Shown here piece after piece: positions 34,653 through 42,470 of a stretch of 56,341 bases of DNA (the stretch's first letter is position 1; each line of letters begins with the position of its first letter). Origin of the DNA: Bacillota bacterium (GTDB lineage Bacteria > Bacillota_I > Bacilli_A > Izemoplasmatales > Hujiaoplasmataceae); NCBI GenBank assembly GCA_018818595.1, contig JAHIRM010000009.1, positions 1 to 56,341 on the forward strand. The letters run 5' to 3'. The notes beneath the pieces are model-generated. The model was not told the DNA's origin, did no database searches, and saw only the letters and a program-made list of their open reading frames with translations. The position numbers and the translations under genes are program-made.

Positions 34653-35636
34653 ATGAGTAAAGTGTGCCTTATCTTTACAGGTGGAACGATTACAATGAAA
34701 ATTGATGATGTGAACCATTCTGTCATTCCAGCATTTTCTGCAGCCGAAATTATGGCAAGTTTATTGAACTCCGAGATTTACAAAGAATTGGAAATAATTG
34801 AATTTTCAAAAGTTCCTTCCCCTTCCATAACCCCACAATTGATGTTAGAAATTTCTGAACTTATTAAACAACTTGTTTATCGTGAAGATGTTTGTGGCAT
34901 CGTGCTAGTTCATGGAACCGATACTTTAGAAGAGACTGCTTTCTTTTTAGATATCATTTTAGAAACAAAAAAACCAGTCATTGTTACTGGTTCAATGAAG
35001 TCAAGTTCCGAACTTGGATTCGATGGAATCAATAATTTAGTTTCTTCCATTCTAGTTGCGAAATCTGTTTACGCTCAAGACAAAGGTGTACTTGTTGTTA
35101 TGAATGATCAAATCAATGCAGCAAGTGAAGTAACAAAAACAAACACGCTATCTCTTGACACATTTAAATCTTTGGATTATGGTCCTCTTGGAATTGTCGA
35201 TAATAGACAAGTTATATTTCATCGAAATGTTTCATATACTAGAACACATGTTAATACCAATTCTTTTGTTTTAGACGTATCTCTTCTTAAAGCCTATTCG
35301 GGAATGGACTCTTCTGTCATTAATTATTTGGTCGAAAACCATCTTACTTCCGGAATTGTGATTGAAGCATTGGGAAGAGGAAATCTTCCTCCTTCAACTC
35401 TTGAGGGAATTCAAAATGCAATTTCACATCAAATTCCTGTTATTATTTGTTCTCGTTGTCCATCTGGTAGAGTTTTAGATACCTATGGATATGTTGGTGG
35501 AGGAAAACATTTAACTACCCTAGGATGTATTTTAGCTCCTAATTTAAATGGTCAAAAAGCAAGAATATTATTAATGCTTGCACTTTCCGTTTCAAAAGAC
35601 ACATTATACTTAAAATCTGTATTTGAAATTTCATAA
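34653..35636 (+). CDS. L-asparaginase, type I-like
   Basis: A 327-residue cytoplasmic asparaginase that hydrolyses asparagine to aspartate and ammonia. The first catalytic motif is TGGTITM near the N-terminus and the second is VLVHGTDTLEETAFF; a VTGSMKSSSELGFDGINNL block and the lysine in SEVTKTNT also fit the family. There is no signal peptide. AAAGGAT precedes the ATG with a rather long spacer (about 12 nt). Aspartate released here could feed NadB, which consumes aspartate, encoded just upstream. That link is an inference from neighbourhood. Confidence 0.93.
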   Translation: MSKVCLIFTGGTITMKIDDVNHSVIPAFSAAEIMASLLNSEIYKELEIIEFSKVPSPSITPQLMLEISELIKQLVYREDVCGIVLVHGTDTLEETAFFLDIILETKKPVIVTGSMKSSSELGFDGINNLVSSILVAKSVYAQDKGVLVVMNDQINAASEVTKTNTLSLDTFKSLDYGPLGIVDNRQVIFHRNVSYTRTHVNTNSFVLDVSLLKAYSGMDSSVINYLVENHLTSGIVIEALGRGNLPPSTLEGIQNAISHQIPVIICSRCPSGRVLDTYGYVGGGKHLTTLGCILAPNLNGQKARILLMLALSVSKDTLYLKSVFEIS

Positions 35637-35655
35637 AGCTTCTTCTGTTTTATTT

Positions 35656-35695
35656 AATAAAAAAATCGCCTTTTTCAATTGGCGATTTTTCTTTT
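35656..35695. terminator. Intrinsic terminator, bidirectional
   Basis: Stem AAAAATCGCC / GGCGATTTTT with a 10-nt loop and flanking A and T tracts, between the asparaginase and the converging DUF3021-like gene. Confidence 0.88.
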
Positions 35696-35701
35696 ATTAA
35701 G

Positions 35702-36118
35702 TTATTCTTGATTTACATTCTTTTTTTCTAACATGGAATTTAATTCATGTGCTTCTAATTTAGCTTTCTTTGAAACTACGATTACCGCGATACCATAAAT
35801 GATTGCAATTGTGATTAAAAAGAGATAGATAATGAATGTATATCGGAAAATAATGTAGTTAAATATGTTTCTCATAATAAATAAAGTAGGAAGTATAATG
35901 ATAAATCCAAATAAAGCATTTAACCAAGATTTTCCTCTTTCTGATTTAAACACAACAATTGCAAGAGATATAAACAAAGAAATTAATAATACACCAATCG
36001 CTAATTTGATATAAGGTAAGGTTAAATTTAGTCTTTGCAGAATAATATAAGATAGTATGATGAAAGCTAGACTGACGATTAGGAAGACGGTTTTAAAGAT
36101 TTTGTAATATTTATTCAT
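35702..36118 (-). CDS. Small four-helix membrane protein, DUF3021-like
   Basis: A 138-residue protein with four hydrophobic segments (roughly residues 9-27, 35-55, 65-85, 90-112) and a charged C-terminal tail. Size, topology and position directly after a LytTR regulator fit DUF3021 proteins, which commonly accompany stand-alone LytTR transcription factors and are thought to inhibit them at the membrane. The start overlaps the LytTR stop by 4 nt (ATGA), so the two are translationally coupled. Sequence similarity itself cannot be confirmed by eye. Confidence 0.65.
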   Translation of the reverse strand: MNKYYKIFKTVFLIVSLAFIILSYIILQRLNLTLPYIKLAIGVLLISLFISLAIVVFKSERGKSWLNALFGFIIILPTLFIMRNIFNYIIFRYTFIIYLFLITIAIIYGIAVIVVSKKAKLEAHELNSMLEKKNVNQE

Positions 36119-36561
36119 AATGTTTTCCCTCCTAAAATCAATTTTAGAGCACTAACATACGTTCGTGACACGATAATTGTTTCATGATTTTTTAATGTGA
36201 CTTCCATTCTGCCATTGATTGTGGACTTAAAATGCATCATCTTTGAGGAATTCACTAAAGTATTTTTATTAACACGAATAAAAAATAATTCTTTTAAATA
36301 GTTTTCTAGTTCGTATAGTTTATACATCGTATCAAAGACTTCTTTTGAAGTGTATGCAAAAACCTTATTATCGATGCTCTCAAAATAAAAGATTTCATTG
36401 GGAAACAAAGAGTAAGTTAATTCGTTTTTTTTACAAATTAACCGCTCATTAAACATCTGTAAAGTAGAGACGATTTTTTTGATTTGATCATCTGCTTGAT
36501 TGCATTTAATTATGACTTCTGTTTCATCTAAGTTTAGTATCTCTTCAATTTTGATTTTCAT
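36115..36561 (-). CDS. LytTR-domain transcription regulator
   Basis: A 148-residue protein without a receiver domain. An N-terminal helical part of about 45 residues is followed by a LytTR DNA-binding domain, seen in the IFYFESIDNKVFAYTSKEVF strand block, the LEEL-like YELENYLKELFFIRVNKNTL segment and VNSSKMMHFKSTINGRMEVT. The order 'FIRVNK(S/N)TLVN' is diagnostic for the family. It should bind DNA direct repeats and act with the membrane protein encoded next. It begins 1 nt after the upstream lipoprotein gene, with GGAGACAT as ribosome binding site, giving a three-gene operon. Confidence 0.88.
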   Translation of the reverse strand: MKIKIEEILNLDETEVIIKCNQADDQIKKIVSTLQMFNERLICKKNELTYSLFPNEIFYFESIDNKVFAYTSKEVFDTMYKLYELENYLKELFFIRVNKNTLVNSSKMMHFKSTINGRMEVTLKNHETIIVSRTYVSALKLILGGKTL

Positions 36562-36562
36562 G

Positions 36563-37219
36563 TTATGTCTCCAGATAACCTGCTATAATTTCATTTGCTT
36601 CCATTAAGATTTCATTGATTCTTTCTATGCTAGTTAATCGAAGTTCTAAGACATCTAACACGTCTTTGTATGTATCAAGAATCAAATCTAAATTTTCAAT
36701 TTGATACATTCCTCTTAAATCTCTCATTTGACGATAAGCAAATCCGATGGTGCCTTTTAACACAACGTTAATCTCTTTAACTTCGGATATAAGTAATTCA
36801 AGTTGAGTTTTATCTTCCTCAGATAAAGTCTGTTCGGATTCTCGAAAGATAGTGATTTGATTTTTCAAATCTTGATGAGAAATTCTAAGAGTTGCTTTTG
36901 CATCCGCAATTGATAAGTGTGTTTCGAGAATTAAAGCATGTAGTTCTCTAATTTGAGTAATTTTTTCACTTGGAGTTAACAACAAAGCAAACTCCATTTC
37001 CATTACTTGTGATTCATAAGTGCTTAAAGATAATGTTGTTACACTTGTTTCAGATAAATCCTCATCTGAGATATTATCCAAATTATCTGTTGTTTGAATT
37101 CCATCTTGAATCATTAAATCAAGTCTTCTAAGCTCATCTTGACTAGTACATCCTATAAGTAAAAAACTTAGTAAAAATAAGAATAGAAAGCTTAGAATCC
37201 ATTTGTTTTGTTTTTTCAT
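36563..37219 (-). CDS. Predicted helical lipoprotein, unknown function
   Basis: A protein of about 218 residues with a lipoprotein signal (MKKQNKWILSF...LLIGC, Cys at about residue 24). The remainder is acidic and almost entirely helical, with coiled-coil-like heptads in the ranges IREL...SIADAKATL and LELLISEVKEINVVL. The in-frame ATG at 37279 would hide the signal peptide, while the one at 37219 follows GAGGAG and is used. It is the first gene of an operon with the LytTR regulator and a small membrane protein, so it may be a surface component or sensor whose expression is linked to that regulator. I do not recognise the family. Confidence 0.75.
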   Translation of the reverse strand: MKKQNKWILSFLFLFLLSFLLIGCTSQDELRRLDLMIQDGIQTTDNLDNISDEDLSETSVTTLSLSTYESQVMEMEFALLLTPSEKITQIRELHALILETHLSIADAKATLRISHQDLKNQITIFRESEQTLSEEDKTQLELLISEVKEINVVLKGTIGFAYRQMRDLRGMYQIENLDLILDTYKDVLDVLELRLTSIERINEILMEANEIIAGYLET

Positions 37220-37383
37220 AATTAATTCTCCTCTCAATTTTAATGTATTTTCATTTTTGCAAAAAAGATGAATACACAAATAGTATAAACACAGATGGTT
37301 TTAGAATCAAGTTTTGAAGCACTAAGTTGCATATTTAATAAAGTAAGTGGCACTCACTTGTTCGTTTGAATAGCCCTTTAATT

Positions 37384-37412
37384 AAAAAAAGCAGACATAA
37401 GCTGCTTTTTAT
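37384..37412 (-). terminator. Intrinsic terminator of ruvA
   Basis: Stem AAAAAAGCAG / CTGCTTTTT with a 7-nt loop, just beyond the ruvA stop codon. The A tract on the plus strand gives the U tract for the minus-strand transcript. Confidence 0.8.
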
Positions 37413-37417
37413 ATAAT

Positions 37418-37972
37418 TTATTTTAACATCAATTTTAATGCATCTTTTATGAGTTCGTTAGTTGTTTTAGAGGAATCTAGTTTTGTAATGACTTTTTTAA
37501 TTTCTTTCGCGTTATAACCTAAGGCTTCAAGAGCTTCAGAGACTTCTGCTAAAGAATTTGTCATTTCAATGTTTGCATCAAATTCAATTTTGCCTTGTAA
37601 ATCCAAGATGATTTGTTGGCTGGCTTTTGGTCCGATACCTGGAAACTTTTGTAAATACTTTGCGTTTCCAGATTCAATGGCGGAAGCAATTTCCTTAACA
37701 GATCCTGCAGCTAAAATAGCGTTAGCACTTTTTGGCCCAATTCCATTTACGCTAATCAGTTTAATAAACAATTCTTTTTCTTCAGGAAAACGAAAGCCAT
37801 AAAGATGGATTCCGTCATCCGATACTTTTTGATAAGTATAAATAGTGGTTTCTTGGTTCAAAGTAAAAGCGTAAGGATTAGATGTTAATATTAAAAAACC
37901 AATGTGATTGACTTCAATGGTAATATAGTTCGCTTTTATTTCCGTAATAATTCCTTTAAGATAGCTATACAC
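37418..37972 (-). CDS. ruvA: Holliday junction branch-migration protein RuvA
   Basis: A 184-residue protein, slightly shorter than the usual ~200. The N-terminal OB-fold begins MYSYLKGIITEI, two helix-hairpin-helix motifs follow (NGIGPKSANAIL and FPGIGPKASQQIILDL), and the C-terminal domain EVSEALEALGYNAKEI contacts RuvB. It forms a tetramer holding the four-way junction for the RuvB motor. ruvB is not adjacent and not in the window, unlike the usual ruvAB operon. Upstream lies obgE, with a terminator between them. Confidence 0.95.
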   Translation of the reverse strand: MYSYLKGIITEIKANYITIEVNHIGFLILTSNPYAFTLNQETTIYTYQKVSDDGIHLYGFRFPEEKELFIKLISVNGIGPKSANAILAAGSVKEIASAIESGNAKYLQKFPGIGPKASQQIILDLQGKIEFDANIEMTNSLAEVSEALEALGYNAKEIKKVITKLDSSKTTNELIKDALKLMLK

Positions 37973-38023
37973 AAAAAATCACCTCTAGAAATATTATATC
38001 ATTTTAACCTTTTTAATTCTATA

Positions 38024-38056
38024 AAAAAAGGTACTCTTATTAAAAAGAATACCTCA
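38024..38056 (-). terminator. Intrinsic terminator of obgE
   Basis: On the minus strand: GGTATTCTT / AAGAGTACC with a short AT loop followed by TTTTTT. It separates obgE from ruvA. Confidence 0.75.
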
Positions 38057-38073
38057 TGTTCTAATAAATGAAT

Positions 38074-39357
38074 CTATTCTACAAACTCAAATTCAAAATC
38101 AGAAATTTTGATTAAATCTTTATTCTTAGCTCCAGCTCTTTTTAAGTCTTCATCGAGTCCTATTTTTCGTAGTTGTCTTAAAAATCTTAAAACAGCCTCG
38201 TCAGTCATGAAATTAGATCTTGATAAGAGTTGATCTATTTTTTGGCCTGTTACTTCAAACGTGGTTTCATTTACTTTTACAATTGTAAAAAGAGGACCGA
38301 GACTTTCCATTTGATACAGAACATTTTCAGAAATTTCTAAATCTTCAAACAATAAGAACAAAGGTGTTTGATCTAAAAGAGTAACCGTCTTTTGCATTAA
38401 GAATTTACAACCTTCTTTTGTGATAGCTGAAATAGGAATAATTTCAATATCTTCTTTGATTTGTTTTTTAAATTTTTCTAAGTTTTCATAAGCCCCAGGA
38501 ACATCCATTTTATTTGCGACAATGATTTGTGGTCTTGAGATTAAATGATATTTATAGGTTTCCAACTCTTTATTAATGATCTTATAATCTTCGTAAGCAT
38601 CTCGTAAAGAATTAGGAGACATATCAATCATATGAAGCAATACTCTAGTTCGTTCAATATGTCTTAGAAATTGAATTCCAAGTCCTAAACCAGAGGAAGC
38701 TCCTTCAATAAGCCCTGGCATATCCGCTAGGACAAAACTTTTAACCCCATCCATATCTACTACACCCAAATTAGGGACAATCGTTGTAAATGGATAATCT
38801 GCGATTTTAGGCTTTGATCCCGAAACAACACTAATTAAAGTTGATTTTCCTACACTTGGAAACCCGATGATTCCAACATCGGCTAATAATTTTAATTCCA
38901 CTCTTAAATTTAAAGCAATTCCTGGTTCTCCGTTTTCTTGGATTCGAGGTGCACTATTTCTAGGAGATGAAAAGGTTGCATTCCCTCTTCCACCTTTTCC
39001 GCCTTTTGCCACTACCTTTTGTTCTTTATGTAACGTAAGATCACATAGAACACGGTTGGTATCTTCTTCGTAAACAATGGTCCCAACAGGAACCTTAACG
39101 ATTACATCCTCAGCATCTTTTCCACGCATATTTTTGTTTTTACCATTATCTCCTGCACTAGCAAAAATATGTTTTTGGTAACGCAAATCAAAAAGAGTCG
39201 ATAAGCCGTTATCGGCTTCAAAAATGATACTTCCTCCTTTTCCGCCATCTCCACCAGATGGTCCTCCAAGAGGGACATGTTTCTCACGACGAAAAGCGAT
39301 GATTCCATCTCCGCCTTTGCCTGATTTTATTATTAACGATACTTCATCGATAAACAT
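38074..39357 (-). CDS. obgE: GTPase Obg
   Basis: A 427-residue essential ribosome-associated GTPase. The glycine-rich Obg domain is at the N-terminus (KSGKGGDGIIAFRREKHVPL, then GGPSGGDGGKGG), the G domain follows with G1 GFPSVGKST, switch region YPFTTIVPNLG, G3 DMPGLIEGAS and NKMD, and an OCT C-terminal domain ends in ISDFEFEFVE. AAGGTGA precedes the ATG. In many Gram-positives obg directly follows rplU-rpmA; here that pair lies about 7 kb upstream on the same strand, with a carbohydrate gene block between. Confidence 0.97.
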   Translation of the reverse strand: MFIDEVSLIIKSGKGGDGIIAFRREKHVPLGGPSGGDGGKGGSIIFEADNGLSTLFDLRYQKHIFASAGDNGKNKNMRGKDAEDVIVKVPVGTIVYEEDTNRVLCDLTLHKEQKVVAKGGKGGRGNATFSSPRNSAPRIQENGEPGIALNLRVELKLLADVGIIGFPSVGKSTLISVVSGSKPKIADYPFTTIVPNLGVVDMDGVKSFVLADMPGLIEGASSGLGLGIQFLRHIERTRVLLHMIDMSPNSLRDAYEDYKIINKELETYKYHLISRPQIIVANKMDVPGAYENLEKFKKQIKEDIEIIPISAITKEGCKFLMQKTVTLLDQTPLFLLFEDLEISENVLYQMESLGPLFTIVKVNETTFEVTGQKIDQLLSRSNFMTDEAVLRFLRQLRKIGLDEDLKRAGAKNKDLIKISDFEFEFVE

Positions 39358-39408
39358 TTATTTCACCTTCAATTCTTCCATGATATTATATCATAGATTT
39401 CAGTTAAA

Positions 39409-39440
39409 ACAAAAAAAAGAGTGTTTATTCTCTTTTTTAG
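39409..39440 (-). terminator. Intrinsic terminator after the GNAT gene
   Basis: Stem AAAAAAGAG / CTCTTTTTT with an 8-nt loop, overlapping the stop of the acetyltransferase gene and separating it from obgE. Confidence 0.8.
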
Positions 39441-39919
39441 ATAAGCAGTAGTTCATAAGCAATTCGGTTAATTGATTCAATGTATCCTCTTTTTTCAAAA
39501 TGATTTGCAAGGATAAAACGTTGCATTCTTAAGTTGTCAGGATGAGTATCAATTTTAATAGAATCAAAATGATTTTTTATGGCATTTTCTATCGCAAATT
39601 GCATTAGTTCAGATGCAATTCCTTGACGCATAAAATTGGGGTCAACCATCAAGCGATGTATCACTTGAGCGTGATTAGAATGCCAAGAAAGACAAGTATA
39701 TGCAGCTTCATTTTCTTCTAAAATAGTAATAGAGGCTAATACTTTATTCTCTTTTACAAAGACAAATAATCCATTTTGTTTTAAATCGTTTTCAAAATTT
39801 TGATAATTAGGATAAGTATCAGACCATTGATCAATTCCAAAAGAATGAATGTTTTTTGCGACGACTCTAGCAAGCTTCGTGATCTCTTCTAATTCACTAA
39901 GAAAGGCTGTCCTGATCAT
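39437..39919 (-). CDS. GNAT-family N-acetyltransferase
   Basis: A 160-residue acetyltransferase. The acetyl-CoA-binding motif A is visible as HRLMVDPNFMRQGIASELMQ (V-x-P..R..GIA), preceded by a beta-strand with ASITILEE and followed by the C-terminal strand region FEKRGYIES. The acceptor substrate cannot be predicted. Its start lies 23 nt inside the 3' end of the upstream membrane-protein gene, so the two are likely co-translated. Confidence 0.88.
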   Translation of the reverse strand: MIRTAFLSELEEITKLARVVAKNIHSFGIDQWSDTYPNYQNFENDLKQNGLFVFVKENKVLASITILEENEAAYTCLSWHSNHAQVIHRLMVDPNFMRQGIASELMQFAIENAIKNHFDSIKIDTHPDNLRMQRFILANHFEKRGYIESINRIAYELLLI

Positions 39920-41201
39920 ATTTGACTCCTTTTAATGTCACTTGACAATTTATATGGATATAGGATAAAACGGTCATTGAAGCGGAATCATTGCTATTGA
40001 TATGTATGTAGGTAGTATCTTCGATGGATACCATTATATTTTCAGTATACACTTCTCTCATTTCAATTCTTGAATTGATTGCACTTATTTGAAGAGAATT
40101 CATATTGGATGTGTAAAAAAAGATATCTGTACCATTGGATGAATCAATCAAAACTGTCTCATCAACTTGATACAACCGTAAATTTGTTAATGTGTCATCT
40201 AAAGTTAAAACGAGATTGGTTGCTTCATCAATCGTCATTTTTAACGTAGAAGAAATGGCTTCAATTTCAAATTCATTAATTCGATTTTCACTTTCAGTAA
40301 GAGTAGCAGTTCCGTTATTAATCTTTAAAGACAGTTTATTTGCATCCACATATTCCATCGTGCAATTTCCAACATTTAGAATTTGAACGTCAATTTCGTC
40401 AAGAAGTAAAGTTGCAGGTAAATAAATTTCTACCGAGGGCATTACATCGTCTTGATATAATTCATAACTGGTAATTGATTCATTAAATGAAATAGAAATT
40501 AAATTTAATGTCTCATCTATTTCTAAAGAGTAACTATCCTTTTGCAAAAGAGTATCATACAAATAATAGATTTTTAAATCTGTTTCTGAAGTTAATTGAT
40601 ATAAGTGTACGCTTCCAACTCCTGTTGTTACTTGAATTTGATAGGGTTCTTCAAGAGCAATTTCAGAAGTGAAATCAACAAGTGTTTCATCTGAATATAA
40701 ATTGAGTTGTTCATAGGATCTAAAGACATAAGATTGAGTTTGTGAAAGAATGGCTTTACCTAAAAGTCCAGAACCCCATACCAAAGCAATTATTACAAAA
40801 TAAGCAATTAATCCTCTTTTTGGAGTATTAATTTTTATCACCCGAAATAAAGTAAATAACGAGATTCTCTTTTGAATAGTATAGTATTTTTCCAAAGAAT
40901 TATTTTTTATTTTTTCAATGGCTTTCAAACTAACCTTAATCATCGTTCTTAAAAGAAATAAAACAAGCTCAAAGAAGATAAGACAAAATAAAATATAAAA
41001 TCCAACTGCAGAACCAAGATACAAAAACAACCATAGTTTTTCAATTCCAACACCGGAGGATACTACTTTTAAAGTTTGAAATAATTCAAAATTAAGACCG
41101 AAGTAATTATAAAATAAAAAGATGGCAATTACCATAAATACTCCTAAAATTAATTCTAGGAATACACCTAACAGAATTGCTTTAATTGCTGTTTTTCTCA
41201 T
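39897..41201 (-). CDS. Membrane protein with C-terminal beta-repeat (DUF4097-like) domain
   Basis: A protein of about 434 residues. The N-terminal third has three hydrophobic segments (AILLGVFLELILGVFMVIAI, LWLFLYLGSAVGFYILF and GLIAYFVIIALVWGSGLLG). The rest is rich in short beta strands with Leu, Ile, Thr, Asp and Asn, resembling a right-handed beta-helix or DUF4097 adhesin-like domain (VTTGVGSVHLYQL, SLKINNGTATLTESE, LQISAINSRIEM). It is probably displayed outside the membrane. The start at 41201 follows AAGGAGA; the upstream in-frame ATG at 41240 has no ribosome binding site. I do not recognise the exact family. It sits 10 nt downstream of galK on the same strand. Confidence 0.7.
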   Translation of the reverse strand: MRKTAIKAILLGVFLELILGVFMVIAIFLFYNYFGLNFELFQTLKVVSSGVGIEKLWLFLYLGSAVGFYILFCLIFFELVLFLLRTMIKVSLKAIEKIKNNSLEKYYTIQKRISLFTLFRVIKINTPKRGLIAYFVIIALVWGSGLLGKAILSQTQSYVFRSYEQLNLYSDETLVDFTSEIALEEPYQIQVTTGVGSVHLYQLTSETDLKIYYLYDTLLQKDSYSLEIDETLNLISISFNESITSYELYQDDVMPSVEIYLPATLLLDEIDVQILNVGNCTMEYVDANKLSLKINNGTATLTESENRINEFEIEAISSTLKMTIDEATNLVLTLDDTLTNLRLYQVDETVLIDSSNGTDIFFYTSNMNSLQISAINSRIEMREVYTENIMVSIEDTTYIHINSNDSASMTVLSYIHINCQVTLKGVKYDQDSLS

Positions 41202-41211
41202 AATATTCTCC

Positions 41212-42372
41212 TTAGATTTCTTTTGCACCATCACTTGCATAACTGATTAAAATATCTGGTGTAATTCCAAACAGTCCAACATATGCTCTCGAAACATTTT
41301 TTTTAAATTCTTCCACTCTATCTTTTGAGACAATATTGATTGTGCATCCACCAAACCCAGCTCCGGTCATTCTAGAACCAAGGCTGCCTTCGTTTAATGC
41401 TAAATCAACTAAACCATCTAGTTCTTTACAAGATACTTGAAAGTCATCTCGTAAAGATTGATGAGATTGTGTAATTAATTTTCCGAATCCTAAGATATCA
41501 TGTTTGATAAGAAGTGAATAAGCTTCAAGCGTTCTTGAATTCTCACTAATCACATGAGTCGCTCTTTTTAATAAAATGGGATTTTCAAATAGATTTCGGT
41601 AAGGATTAAATTCTTGAATAGAGATATTACATAAAAAATGAATATCTAATTTTTGTTGTAAGATAATTAAAGCTGCTTCGCATTCTTGCCTTCTTTCATT
41701 ATAGGCAGAATCAACTAAACCACGTTTTACCTTTGAATTACAGATGACAATTTCGTAATCTTTTAAATCAAGTGAAACCAAAGAATACTCAAGTTTAGCC
41801 GTATCAAGCAAAAGTGCATGACCTTCTTTTCCGTTTGCGATTACAAACTGATCCATAATGCCACAGTTAACATGAATGTATTCATTTTCTACTTTTTGAG
41901 ATAAAAGTGCAAGATCTGTTTTACTTATACCTAAATGAAAACATTCATTCATCATGGTCGAAATCAATAATTCGATGGAAGCACTGCTCGATAATCCCGC
42001 GCTTACAGGAAGATTTCCAAGAATCGCAATGTCAAATCCTTGATTGATTTTATATCCTCTTAATAGGAGTTCTTTAATGACTCCTTTTGCATAATTTGCC
42101 CATCCATGTGAAGATTGATAATTTAGATTGATTAAATTTAGTGTGATAATACCAAATTCAGACAAATTTTCGGAATATAAACGTATCAATTTATCGTTTC
42201 TTAAAGAAATAGCACCATAATTTCCAATAGACAGTGCACAGGGAAAAACGTATCCACCATTGTAATCGGTATGTTCTCCAATTAAATTAATTCTTCCAGG
42301 TGAAAAAAAGAATCTAGTGTTTGGATTTGGTTCGAATTGTTTTTCAAATATGGTTCTTAAAGTCTCTTTCAT
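41212..42372 (-). CDS. galK: Galactokinase
   Basis: A 386-residue GHMP kinase that phosphorylates galactose to galactose 1-phosphate. Motif 1 is SPGRINLIGEHTDYNGG near the N-terminus, motif 2 is LPVSAGLSSSASIEL and motif 3 is GSRMTGAGFGGCTINIV. A CGIMDQFVIANGKEGHALLLD segment carries the catalytic aspartate. The start at 42372 follows AGGGTG; the GTG at 42381 is inside the leader. The galactose is presumably supplied by the GH36 and GH2 enzymes encoded 35 kb upstream. galT and galE are not in the window. Confidence 0.95.
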   Translation of the reverse strand: MKETLRTIFEKQFEPNPNTRFFFSPGRINLIGEHTDYNGGYVFPCALSIGNYGAISLRNDKLIRLYSENLSEFGIITLNLINLNYQSSHGWANYAKGVIKELLLRGYKINQGFDIAILGNLPVSAGLSSSASIELLISTMMNECFHLGISKTDLALLSQKVENEYIHVNCGIMDQFVIANGKEGHALLLDTAKLEYSLVSLDLKDYEIVICNSKVKRGLVDSAYNERRQECEAALIILQQKLDIHFLCNISIQEFNPYRNLFENPILLKRATHVISENSRTLEAYSLLIKHDILGFGKLITQSHQSLRDDFQVSCKELDGLVDLALNEGSLGSRMTGAGFGGCTINIVSKDRVEEFKKNVSRAYVGLFGITPDILISYASDGAKEI

Positions 42373-42395
42373 AGTTAACACACCCTAACTCTTTT

Positions 42396-42424
42396 AGTAT
42401 ACCTTAACAACCGCCATTTATCAA
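42396..42424 (-). promoter_or_regulatory. galK promoter
   Basis: Minus strand -35 TTGATA (42419-42424), 17-nt spacer, -10 TATACT (42396-42401). Confidence 0.75.
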
Positions 42425-42439
42425 GGTAAATCTAAGTTG

Positions 42440-42467
42440 AAAAAAAGGACTTCCGTCCTTCTTTTTT
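42440..42467 (-). terminator. Intrinsic terminator after the phosphorylase gene
   Basis: On the minus strand AAGGAC / GTCCTTTTTTT with a GGAA loop, just after the stop codon of the phosphorylase gene. Confidence 0.85.
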
Positions 42468-42470
42468 AAT

